From contig CM046350.1 of NCBI GenBank assembly GCA_025403435.1, positions 34,414,062 to 34,478,061 of the forward strand: a DNA stretch of 64,000 nt. The letters are read 5' to 3'. The notes under the pieces are model-generated. The model ran no database searches and had not been told where the DNA came from. It saw only the letters and a program-made list of their open reading frames with translations. A program made the translations under genes and the position numbers. This document shows, in pieces, positions 32,409 through 44,067 of this stretch; the first letter of the stretch is position 1, and each line of letters opens with the position of its first letter. The DNA comes from Artocarpus heterophyllus (lineage: Eukaryota; Streptophyta; Magnoliopsida; Rosales; Moraceae).

Positions 32409-35227
32409 CGTCACAAAGACTAAATTCGTGACTGAGCAATCAAGTAAGGTTCTCAAGCAAAGAGCATTGATCAAGTATGAAGATCTTGGATGTCCCACAG
32501 TCACTTGTCATATAGGAACTCATGAAATCATTCAAGCCTTGTTAGACTTAGGAACACATTAATCTCATACGTTATTCAATTTATTCACAGCTAAGACTTG
32601 GAGAGATTAAACCCACATTTGTGGTCTTGTAATTGGTAGACCAATCCATCAAAGAAACACGAGGGATAGTAGAAGATGTTTTGTTGCAAGTTGATAAGTT
32701 TTATTACCTCTTAGATTTTCTGAATTATGACACTCAATGTGAGGTGAATATGAAATCAAAAATTCCTATCATCCTTGGAAGACCTTTCTTAGCCAAGAAT
32801 AATGCTCTCATTAACTATAGAAATGGTCTCATAAAAATCTCCTTTGGAAACATGACTCTTGAAGTAAATGTTTTCCATATTAGAAAGCAATTTCAAAGAA
32901 ATAATTGATGAAGCTGCTCAAGAAGAATTTCTAATGCAAACCGATATGCTTAAAGAAATTTTCCAAAATTTTGAACTTGAAAATCTTGATCCCATTTTTG
33001 ATATTCCTAAACATTCACTGGACAAAGGAACAAATACTTGATGACCACGTTTTGAAAAGTTGTTGCTCGAAGGAGAAAAGCCAAAACCATCAACTGAAGA
33101 AATCCTAAAAGTTAAGTTAGCTCAACTTCTTGAAGAACTGAAACATGCATTCTTTGGAGCCGATGATTCTTTTCATGTTATCATCTCTTCCAAACCCAAT
33201 GAATCATAAGAGCAACGTTTAATTAATATGTTGCATATTCATAAAGCTACATTGGGATGGACAATAGATGATATTAAGGGTCTAGTTTCTTAATTTGCTC
33301 TCATCATATTAAATTGGAAGAAGGAGCTAACCCAAGAAGAGTCCCTCAAAGAAGGCTGAACACAACAATGAAAAAAGTTGTGAAGAATGAAGTTTTAAAA
33401 TGGTTAAATATAGGTATCATTTTCCTCATTACAAATAGTAAATGGATTAGTCCAACTCAAGTTAGGTAAGGTCTAACTGTGATTAAAAATGAAAAAGGAG
33501 ATCTTGTTCCTACAAGAGTTGCCACTGGATGGTATATGTGTAATGACTATAGCAAGTTGAATGTCGTCATTCGTAAAGACTATTTCCCACTCCTATTCAT
33601 TGATTAAATCTTAGAACGTGCAGCTAATCATTTTTTTATTGATTTCTTGATGGATATTTAGAATACTATCAGATAGAGATAGTATTGAAAGATTATTAAA
33701 AGACCACGTTTACATGTCCTTTCAATACTTATGCGTTTTAGCATTTGCCATTTGGACTTTGTAATGCTTTTGTTACATTCCAATGATGCATAATGAGCAT
33801 ATTCAGCAATATAGTTGAGAAGATTATGGAAGTTTTCATGGATGATTTGGCCATCTTTAGTGATTCATTTGACACGTGCCTATTGAACTTGGAAGCTATT
33901 TTGAAAAGATGTGAAGAGAAAGGCCTCGTGTTAAATTGGAAAAATGTTATTTTATGGTTCCATCTGGCATAGTCCTTGGACATATTATCTTTGAAAAAGG
34001 AATTGAAGTCGATTCAGCTAAGATTGAACTTATTTTAAACATGGCCACTCCTAAGACTGTTAAAGATGTTCGATCTTTTCTTGGACATGCTGGATTCTAC
34101 CGGAGGTTCATTCAAAATTTTTCAGCCATATTAAGACCATTGTGTAACCTCCAGATGAAAGATACATTGTTCGAATGGACAAATGAATACGAAGAATCTT
34201 TCCATACACTTATATCTAAGTTGACCTCTACACCTATCATGCAATCCTCAGCTAAGAGTTTACCATTCGAAATCATGTACGACACAAGCAATTATCCTAT
34301 TGGAGCTGTTTTGGGTCAACAAAGGGAAATAAAACCTTTTGTAGTGTACTACATAATTAAAACTTTGAACAACGCTGAAATGAATTATGCAACCACTGAA
34401 AAAGAGTTGCTTGCTATAGTATTTGCTCTTGACAAGTTTCGTTTATATCTGATCAGTTCATTTGTCACTATATTCATTGGTCATTCAGCCCTTAAATATC
34501 TCTTTTCCAAAAAGGATGCAAAGAGCCAACTCATTAGGTGGATCCTTCTTATGCAAGAGTTAGATTTGACTTATTAAGAACAAGAAATGAATTAAGAATG
34601 TGGTAGTTAACCACTTATCTCGTTCGAAATTCAATGATTCTATTGATGGCTTACCAATTCGTGACAAATTTCATGACGAACATCTATTCTCTGTCACCAA
34701 GTTACCTTGATATGTACACATTGTCAAATTATTTGATAACTAGAGAAATTCCATCTGCTTGGAGTTTGCAAGATAAAAAAAAGTTTTTGGTTGAAATCCA
34801 TAACTTTTATTGAGATGACCATTACCTTTTTCAAATACTATCACGATCAAATCATAAGACATTTCATTCCTGAAGATGAAGTTTTTAGTGTCTCAAAATT
34901 ATGTCACACTGATGCATGTAGTGGCCATTTTTCTACAAAGAAAACTGGTACTAAAATTCTACATTGTGGCCTTTATTGGCCCATTTTGTTCAAAGACACT
35001 TATCATTGTTTTCGTTTTTGTGAGAATTGTCAAAAGTTAGATACTCTAACCTGTCGCCATTTGATGGCTCTATACCCAATTATCGCAACAAAAGTATTCG
35101 ATTGTTGGGGAATAGACTTTATGGGACATTTTTATTTATCTTTTTTTGGGTAACTTTATGTCCTCCTTGGAGTGGAGTACATTTCAAAATGGTTTGAAGC
35201 TATAGCATGCCATTCCAATGATAATGG
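32409..35227 (+). pseudogene. Ty3/gypsy (Athila-like) pol, broken and truncated
   Basis: Gypsy-type domain order. Protease has the DLG triplet at 32545-32553, then KIPIILGRPFLAKNNALINYRNG (split by decay). RT lies at about 33530-33990 with FMDDLAIF (33835-33858) as catalytic box, then WEKCYFMV-like and IVLGHIIFEKGIEVD. RNase H has YATTEKELLAIVFALDKFR and HSALKYLF (33936-34577). The integrase zinc finger region has CHTDACSGHFS and CENCQK (34791-35153), then DCWGIDFMG. Many stops and frameshifts occur, notably through RT. The wording of these blocks fits the Athila lineage as I know it. The frame is cut at 35227 inside the integrase core by the LTR of copia B. Gag and 5' LTR are not identifiable. 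Confidence 0.88.
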
Positions 35228-37079
35228 TGTTAGACATAGTGCCCTAAGAAGTAAAATGTTGCAATAAGTTTTTGGAGAATTTATCAATAAAGAGTTTATT
35301 TATTATTCATATACCAAATGGTGTCCTCTTTATGTTCATTTCTATTGAATATATGATAAGCAAACAAAAGTCTAAGACTTTCAGTCTAAACCCTTAAGAA
35401 TCGTGCATCTGATGGACAGATTATGTAGAAGACATGAAAAAGATGATGGTCTAAATCATAAGATCCACAATCAAGGGAATAAAGTTGGGTGCCTTATTCA
35501 TGCTAAGGTTGTTATGTTGTTTACATCCCTAGTGGGAGATAGCTTGTCTTAGTCATCGGAGTAGGACTCATGAGTAGAAACATCTGTGCATTGTCATAAG
35601 TGATAATGTATTGGATTGGGATATAAAAGTTGAATTGATTTAGTTAATAATTCCATTTGTGTAAGTCAATTCACTTTAGACAATCATATGTGTTGTATTT
35701 TAATCTTGAAATGAATAATGGCCCGTATTCTTGACTTATGTCTTTTGATGTCCAAAGGGTGACATCTTGACTTTATGATGGTATGCATACCGGTATATTG
35801 GAGACATGACTCTTGGTTGGCGTAGACTCATTATTCATAGATATAGAATCCATAGCTCTTTTTTGTGGAGTTAATGATATTCCCTCATATGCATTATCCT
35901 GTAATTGAAAGACTAGAGTGCTCAACCATTTTAATACATAGGTGCAACCAAAGGGTATACTATCTATGGATAGTAAGTATTCCATCTATAGGGACGTGAC
36001 ACCTTATGATGTGTCATGGACGGTTAGCTTATTGAAGCCTCGTAATTCTATATAGTTCGAGAGTGTAGCTCTAAGCTTTTAGTGGAGTAGCGTTATAGTT
36101 GATAATTATAAAATATGTATCTAGGATATTAAATTTTATAATTATAGGAGCTTGAATTATATACGTCTATCAAGTCTTCTTTGCTAGCTCATAATAAATT
36201 TTGTAATAATACGGCATGTTTTTCCTACATATTGATGACTTATGTTAAATTATTAAATTGGCTAAAATTCGATAAGATTGGATTTAATAATTCACGTTAG
36301 TTTATTGGTTGGATTAATTTTGTAAATTAATTCAAGATAAACATGTTAAATTATTTGGATTTATTTTTGGTGAGATTATCTGTGTATGACTATTTTAATT
36401 AAATAACTTCTCTATTGGGTTATTTGAATTAAAATCGAGGCTATATCTAAGATTCTCGAGTGGAAATAAGATATGCTTAGGGTTTAAGATTATCGTAAGT
36501 GCAGCAGGCCGATGGTAAACTTCAGCTTGTTGATGGAGTAAGTTCGACAAACCAAATCTGGAGGCCAGCTTGCTGATCGTGTGATAATCTGTATACGTAT
36601 TATTGATGAGTTTTTCATAAGAAGTTGATCCAGACTCAAATTTTGAGACCTATTTTGATAAGGTTTAACCCCAAATTCAAACACTATAAATAGGGGTGAA
36701 TTTTCTTTATTATTTAGATTATTTGAGAAGCAAAGAATGAGTACTCTAGTAAGAGAAAGTCTGAAACTCCTTAAAAGCTATTGTTTAGCATTAAGAACCT
36801 TAGCTCTAGGTCTTCTCAAGTGGTTGGAAGGAAAGTCACTGAAGGAAAAGCTGTATGATGTGTGACCACTCGCACTTCAATCATGGATAGAGAATGGCAA
36901 AGAAGACCAATTGATTGAGACTCTTCTGGGACATTCTTCTCTTTACAGATTGCTACTACTTTTTGGTTCACAAAAGAGGTTAGTAAGATCTGTTGTTAAT
37001 TCATGTATTTAGCATGTCAAACTTGTGTTTTAGAAAATACTCTGATTTAAAATTCCTTTGCGTACTTGTTTTTCAACAA
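35228..37079 (+). repeat. 5' LTR of copia element B
   Basis: It runs from TGTTAGACATAGTGCCC to TTTTTCAACA, 1852 bp, with TATA box TATAAATAG at 36685-36693. It is followed by a decayed primer binding site TAGTATTAGAGC (37082-37093). It is homologous to the copia C LTRs (same start TGTTAGACAT, same GGTTGGAAGGA block near the end) but more diverged. It sits inside the gypsy integrase; the five bases to its left are AATGG. The partner 3' LTR is lost. Confidence 0.87.
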
Positions 37080-38629
37080 TTAGTATTAGAGCTTGGTTTT
37101 TACGTTGATTTTATAGGTTTGTAATCATGCTATATACATAGATTATGTGATCTTATTCTCTCTTATTCTTGAATTTAATTTTTTAGAGAATTGGCACTCT
37201 AGGGTTTCTATATAATTAAATGTTGTCATAAGATTATTTGGTGAATGTTTAATTAATTATGATTAATTAAATTATTATTCAATTATTTATTGTTTGATTA
37301 ATTTGTGCCGATTATGGTTCCTTAGAAGTGAGAATGTGTATCTAGATTTTTCATATAATTGGACGGCGATCTATCATCACCGTCTAGGAATTATTATTTT
37401 AATTTTAAATTTGTAAAATTTTGTAATTAAATAACCATTCGAAGTGAAGACGAATCTAGAAGATGGAGATGATAGGAGTTCCACTGTTTTTCTCTGTTTA
37501 TAAACTTTTATGTTTTTGAATTGTTAAAAATAAAATTGAAAAACTGCGTAAAAGCTATTTTTTGGAAAAAAGCTGGTTCAACTTGGTTGGCAGGCTGAAC
37601 CCATCAGGTCGATAGGCTGATGGTCGCAAACTAGTAGGTCAAACTTCCAGTTCGAAAGGTTGGCAAAGAGGTAGAACGTTTTTTAAAAAAGGTGTGTTTT
37701 TTCAATATAGCTTTTTATTTTATTTTTGAGACAATTCTAAGAAACATGAAATTTTCTAATGACCAGAAATATAAAACTTTTGGTCTATAAGGGATTGAAG
37801 AATTAAAGATGGATGCTGCATGAAGAAAAATACAACTTGAAGATACAAGATAAAGAATCGATAATATGTTTTGATTGATTTTTATAAACTATATTTTTTT
37901 TCCCTAGGATGGAACCATGATATTACGGCTATTTATTTATTATTTTTCTTATGGCTTTGCATATTACTTTGCTTATCTGTATTATAATATGTTTGCTACA
38001 TATGTTGATAACATGCTATATAGAATAGGAAGTGCCTTTTATTAAAAATTGTTTATGCATGTTTACATAAAACCTTGACTTTTAAAATATTGAATGAGAG
38101 AAGGTTTTCGTAGAGAGGACCTACGACCTCCATCGTTATTCTATAGGTAGTACATGGTGGTTTCGACCTTAAGGAAGGAATTTCATTATGTACCAGGTTG
38201 GATCTCTGACAAGATAATTTGCTTTAGCATGGTTTATCATTGATCACCCTAAGGTGGTGATTATAAACCATGGATAAAGTAGTTGAAATTATAGTCAAGC
38301 ACTCAAGATTAATTTTGTTATTAAGCTTCCCAAGCAACTTTATTAATGAAATTAATGGCCAAGACAATGATTATTAGTATATGCTAGATCAGATGGGTCT
38401 TGGATAGCATATATTAATTAGAGGGGATCCGTGTTCCTAATTGAATTTAGCAAGTCTCCCTAAGGCGACTTGTTGGATTCTAAGTTGGGAATTATCGTTG
38501 TAAGGTTGTGATATTTTTAAGGTTTTGACATATAAACACAATTATATGTTTACTTGTTTGTGTTATCTTATTAAACTATTGTGGAATATTTTCTTATATT
38601 TAGTATATGAATCTTTATTGTAGATTAAA
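37080..38629 (+). other. Leader of copia element B
   Basis: About 1.55 kb of untranslated leader. It aligns by shared blocks with the leaders of copia C and its second copy, for example GAGAGAAGGTTTTCGTAGAGAGGACCTA near 38095 and the AATGGCCAAGACAATGATTATTAGTATATG block near 38353. A degenerate version of the GGCAGGCCGA cluster lies at about 37565-37675. Confidence 0.6.
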
Positions 38630-41600
38630 ATGTCTAAACACGCTTTATCATCGATACTCGATAAGGACATGTTAATTGGCGAGAATTATAATGAATAGAA
38701 ATGGAACCTAAATATCATCCTATCCTATGAGATATAGAAATTTATGCTAACCACATCGTGTCCTCTTACGCCTACTTAGTGAATTCATTAATGAACAAAT
38801 CCAAGCATGTAATCACTAGAAGGAAGCTAATGATCAGGCCTACTGCTATATCATGGCTAGCATGAATAAAATGCTACAAGCTCAACATGAAGATTATGAG
38901 ACTGCTCGATAGATCTTGAATAATTTTGATGACGTGTTTAGAGGCCAAGCATTGACAAATCGGCAAAGGGCTCTTCGAAAGCTCCTTGACTGCAAATAGA
39001 GACTAAGGACTCCGGTGAAGGGGCATATGATGTTGGTTCTAGGTTATCTCGCTTAGGCTCAATCCCATCGAACTCACATTAATGTTGTGCCACTGATGAC
39101 TATGATCTTTGAGACTCTATCTAAGGAGTTCATCCATTTTAGAGCTTCATATAACTTGAGCAATAGACAAGATGTGACCTTGACTAAGCTAATGAAGTAG
39201 TTACATGAGTTCAAAAATATGATTAGGGAAGCTTCGGCTGGTGGCGAGACAAACTTGGTAGTTGCATCTGGTTCTTATTCTAATTCTGGGAATGGAAAAA
39301 AGCTAAGGGCCATGAACAGGAAAACTTCTATTCGAATAAATGTCAAGGATAAGAATAATAAGAAGAGGAACATGAAGAAATTAAAGTGTTTTTTCTACAG
39401 GAAGTGTGGGCACATAAAGAAGAATTGCAAGGGCTTCCTATCTAAAGGAAGTAAGTGCAAACTTTTGGTAATTGAGACTTGTTTAGTCAAAGAATCAAGT
39501 GACACTTGGGTCATAGATTCTAGAGCGACTAATCATGTTTGTATTTCTCTGAAGGGATATAAGAAAACAAGATGTTTGCTGCATGAGCACTTCATGCTTC
39601 GGATGGATGATGGATTCTTAGTGTTAGCTGAAGCAGTAGGAGACGTCTATCTTTACTTTGATAATTATAGGACTTTAGTTTTGAGATAATATTTTTATGT
39701 TCCTAAACTTAAAAGGAATTTAATATTTGTCGCTTGTTTATTTAAAGACTCTTATTCGGTCTTTTTAAATAATAAAGTTATGATTTGTAAAAACAAATCT
39801 TTTATCTGTAGCGGCTAGATGCAAAAAAACCTATATTTTATCAAACCTAAGATGAACTCATTGCTAAGCACTGAGGTTGATGATAACTCTAAAAGACTTA
39901 AAACTTCTCATTCTAATGAAACTTATCTTTGGCATTTGCGATTAAGTCATATTAGCTTGAATAAGATTCAAAGGTTGGTAAGGGATGGACCTTTAAGTCA
40001 TTTAAAGGTGGAATCTATACCACAACGTGAGTCTTGTTTTGAGGGCAAAATGACCAAAAGACCACTTGGGTCTAAGGGCAAAGGGCCGAAAGGGTTCTAG
40101 AACTTGTGCATACTGATGTTTGTGATCCCATGAACATCAGGGCATGTGGAGGGTATGAGTACTTTGTCACTTTTACTGATGATTACTGAAGATATGGATA
40201 TGTGTACTTAATGCATTATAAAAGCAAAACTTTTGACAAATTCAAAGAGTTTTGGGCTAAAGTAAAAAAGCAATTAGGTAAACCTATAAAGGCACTTCGA
40301 TCTGATTGAGGTGGAGAATACCTCTCCGATGAGTTCTTGGGGCATTTATTAGAGAATGGGATGTTATCCCATTTGACTGCGTCGGGCACTCCTCAATAGA
40401 ATGGCATAGTTGAGAGAAGGAACAGGACTTTGTTGGACATGGTTAGATCTATGATGAGTTATTTGACATTACCTTTATCCTTTTGGGGTTATACACTACA
40501 AACCGCATGTTATCTTTTGAACGATATGCCTTCAAAATTAGTTCCTAAAACTCCTCAAGAGTTGTTGACGAGTAGGAAGACATCCTTAAACCATATTTGC
40601 ATATAGGGATATCCATCTCATGTCTTGTATAAGGAAACAAACAAGTTGCAAGCACGTTCGAAGGTTTGTGTGTTTGTAAGATATCTAAAAGGGCTTATAG
40701 GGGGTTATTTCTATAACCCAAAAGAAAATAAGTCATGGTCTCAATGAATGCAACATTCCTTGATGAAAGTTACATGAATGACTTTAAGCCTCAAAGTAAA
40801 ATAGTACTCGAGGAGTTGGCGAGTGATTCGATCACTTCGAGAGTTTTGGTTGAAACCAATCCAATCAATGTAGAAAAATTGACCAAACAACAACCTAGGG
40901 AGCTTTGGCATAGTGGGAGGATCGAGTGTTAACCCGAGAGGTATATGTCAAATTGTGAAGCCTACTTAGTTGAACCGGTTTAACATGACAAGGATCCTTA
41001 CACTTATGTAGAGGCTACAGCAGATGCTGATTCAAAGCTCTAGATAAAAGCTATGAGCATTGAGATGAAGTCTATGGAGACTAATCGAGTCTAGGAACTT
41101 AAGGATCTTCCCAACAGGGTAAAACCCATAGGATATAAGTGGATCTATAAGCGAAAGAGAGGAGTAGATAGGAAAGTTGAAAGTTATAAGGCTAGATTGG
41201 TAGCTAAACGATACATGCAAAAGGAAGGAATTAATTAGAAGAAAACTTTTTTGCCTATAGCCATGCTTAAGTCCATATGCATTCTTTTATCCATAGCTGC
41301 CACTTTTGACTATAAGATTTGCCAAATGAATGTCAAGACGGCCTTTCTGAATAGCTATCTTGATGAGTCCATATATATGATGCAGCCAGATGGGTTCAAG
41401 GGTAAGGGTCAAGAGGGTAAGGTTTGTAAGCTGCTAAAGTCAATTTATAGACTTAAGCAGGCTTCCTGTTCTTGGAACATAAGATTTGATCAGGTGATCA
41501 AGACTTATGGGTTCGAACAAAATATAGAAAAACCATGTGTTTACAAACATATGAAGGATAGGAAGGTGGTTTTTCTATTGCCCTATATAGATGACATTCT

Positions 41601-42174
41601 ATTAATTAACAATGACATTGGGGGATTGTCATCGGTTAAATTATGGTTGACCAAGCAGTTTGACATGCAAGACTTAGGTGAAGTTAATTATATCTTGGTA
41701 TCCATATCTTTTGGGACAGGAAAAATAAATGATAGCTTTATACGAAGCTACATACATAGATAAAATTCTCTGGAAGTATGTAATGCAGGATTTCAAGAAA
41801 GCTAGGCTACCATCTAGGTCTGGAATTACTCTTTCTAAGAAAGACATACCAAAGTCTGATGAAGAAAGAGAATACATGAGAAGGTGCCTTATGCTTTGGC
41901 AGTGGGTAGTTTCATATATGCTATGTTTTGCATATGACCGGACATTTACTATACGATCAAGATAGTAAGTCCATTTCAGTTAGATCTAGGAAGAACCACT
42001 GGGTTGCAGTCAAGCATATTTTCAAGTACCTGAGAAGGATTCAACTATATATGCTTGTGTATTCATGTGAGGATCTAACACCTCTAGGATACACTGATTC
42101 AGATTTCCAATCCTTTCCGGATTTAAGAAGATCGACCTCTAGTTCTATGTTTACTCTAGGCGCGGTGCTATTGG
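38630..42174 (+). pseudogene. Copia element B gag-pol, decayed and 3'-truncated
   Basis: The ATG at 38630 opens MSKHALSSILDKDML, with a stop within 30 codons. The zinc knuckle CFFYRKCGHIKKNC (39391-39432) has one Cys as Tyr. Protease reads DSRATNHVC, where the catalytic-loop Gly is Arg. GAG-pre-integrase (39819-40100) has TYLWHLRLSHISLNKIQRLV. Integrase core follows to about 40570 with several stops. RT has VKTAFLNSYLDESIYM and YIDD at 41584-41595. RNase H starts normally (GYTDSDFQSF near 42090), then stops at about 42174, where unrelated LTR-like sequence begins. The rest of RNase H and the 3' LTR are absent. It cannot be functional. Confidence 0.9.
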
Positions 42175-43966
42175 TATGTAATTATTTGAGCTAGTTTATA
42201 GCATGTTTATATCAATTTCAAGTATGTGATGGCGAGGAGTGGTATGGTTAGAGGCTATATACTTAAGATTTAATTTGGTTTTGAAATTGGGTATAAATAG
42301 CAAACTTTGAGTAATTTCTTAAAGAATAGAATTTGTCATACTTAAACAAGATTATTTGATAAAAAGGTTTTGAAATTTGCTCAAAATAATGGGTGTATTA
42401 TGTTAAAGCAAATTTTTGCGAAAATTTAGCAAAGTACTAAATTGAAAAGATTTTCACAAACTCGACAGATTTGAAAAAAGGCCAAAAACTCCACTGTATA
42501 GTGAGAATTTCAAAAAAGTCAAAACACTAAAGTTGTAGATCTTGGGGAAACTGTTAGGCAACATAGGCGGTTCGTCGAAAATCGCATTCGTTTGTGAGAT
42601 ATGAATTTTACAAAATTTGTTAAAATTGGAAAAAAAAAATTTAGGGCAAAAACATCATTTTACAAAAAGAATTAGGATATGGTACTTTGAGAAAATTTGA
42701 CCCTCTTGAAAAATGGGGACTAATGGTTTGAAAAGATTATTTTTGGTCCCGGGGACAAAATCGTTAAAAAATTTTCAAATGAGGGGTAAAATTGTAAAGT
42801 TTTGTTTAAATTAGGCTTTTATTGTAAACTAGTAACCCGATACCCTGAACACTTGTTTTCACACTAATGAGCGGCATTTCACATTAAATTAGTCAAATCG
42901 GGCCTAGGAATTCAAAGCGGCCCATTGAGGGCAAAAATGTCATTTTCCATTAAAGGAGCAATACGGACCCCGAAACGTATAAGATAGAGAACAACGAGAG
43001 GATGGTTGAACTTTAAGTGGTTGAAAAACTATTCCAAAATAGTAATCGAAAAAAAATATACCTTATTGACACATAGCTAAATAGAGATGATTTGGCTAAT
43101 GATGATATAATTGGCCAAACAGATCCTTAAATGAGTAACAAGGAAAACCTAAAGACGGTTTTAATAGCGGCAAAAACAAATAAGTTTCAAACCTACCTAC
43201 AGTATGAAAAAGTAGGTTTAAGGGTGTGTATTTATGTCAACATGCCTGTGCGTGCTACACAATTGAATAGTGTAAATGTTTTGCACTTAGTATGAGCATA
43301 TATTGTCATGCATGGTATGATAACCAAAATAATTGGATTGGTAAATGAAACACTAGAAATAAGGAAAGTGTCGTACCAGCTCCAGAAGCAAAGGGGAGTT
43401 TAAAGTTAAAGTTATATTATGGTCTCGGTGTTACGATGACCTATGTGCACATATGGTACGATCATTTGGGCCCTAATGAAAGAAAAGATATAACAAGAAT
43501 AAGGAATGTTCATAAGTATAAATGGATCATGCATATTAGTATAAGATTTATATGGGCTATGTTTGGACTTACTGAGCATAAGCTCATCTAGTTATTTCAT
43601 GCTGTAGGAATTTCCACTAAAAGGTCAGAATGAATATGCAGATGAGCTGGCGAGGAAATATGAGTAATGTGTAGACCAGGGTGTGGATACCACCACAGAT
43701 ATGTTTCTGTTGCTATGTATTTTAAGTTATTTTGGATCATAATGTATAAATGGTATAGTATGGTTAAGTGAGACAAAACCACATTTGGGCATTCTAAATA
43801 GGTGTTGTTTTAAAAAGAAAGTTGCTTGTGTAATTATGCATATAACTATAAAAGAAATTTCAGCATGTATGTGTAATATATTTTAAAAAAAACATTTTCA
43901 AGTTTTTATAGATACGTAAGTAAGGAAAATATTAAACCACAACTTGTAGAAAGGCGGGTTGTGACA
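42175..43966 (+). repeat. Long gypsy-type LTR, plus orientation
   Basis: The right end GGCGGGTTGTGACA at 43966 is a typical LTR terminus. A TATA box TATAAATAG lies at 42292-42300. The block ACTTACTGAGCATAAGCTCA (from about 43568), followed by ATTTCATGCTGTAGG and later GTGTGGATACCACC, recurs in reverse in the solo LTR at 44068-47214 and in the piece at 58357-58850. That identifies a family of long gypsy LTRs, probably Tekay/Del-type chromovirus. The left end is set at the break with copia B and is approximate. No target duplication is seen, so one side has been rearranged. Confidence 0.55.
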
Positions 43967-44067
43967 AGTTTTCTCTTTTGCGTTATTTTTATTTTCACGT
44001 AAACTATCTCACTCTATCACTCTCTTTTTTCTCTCTCTAAAAAATTCTCTCAGAAACACTCGCTCTT
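43967..44067. other. First piece of a split older segment
   Basis: A pyrimidine-rich 101-bp piece between two LTRs. It continues after the solo LTR at 47220-47396 and after copia C at 56990. Its last five bases, CTCTT, are the left target duplication of the solo LTR. Confidence 0.5.
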
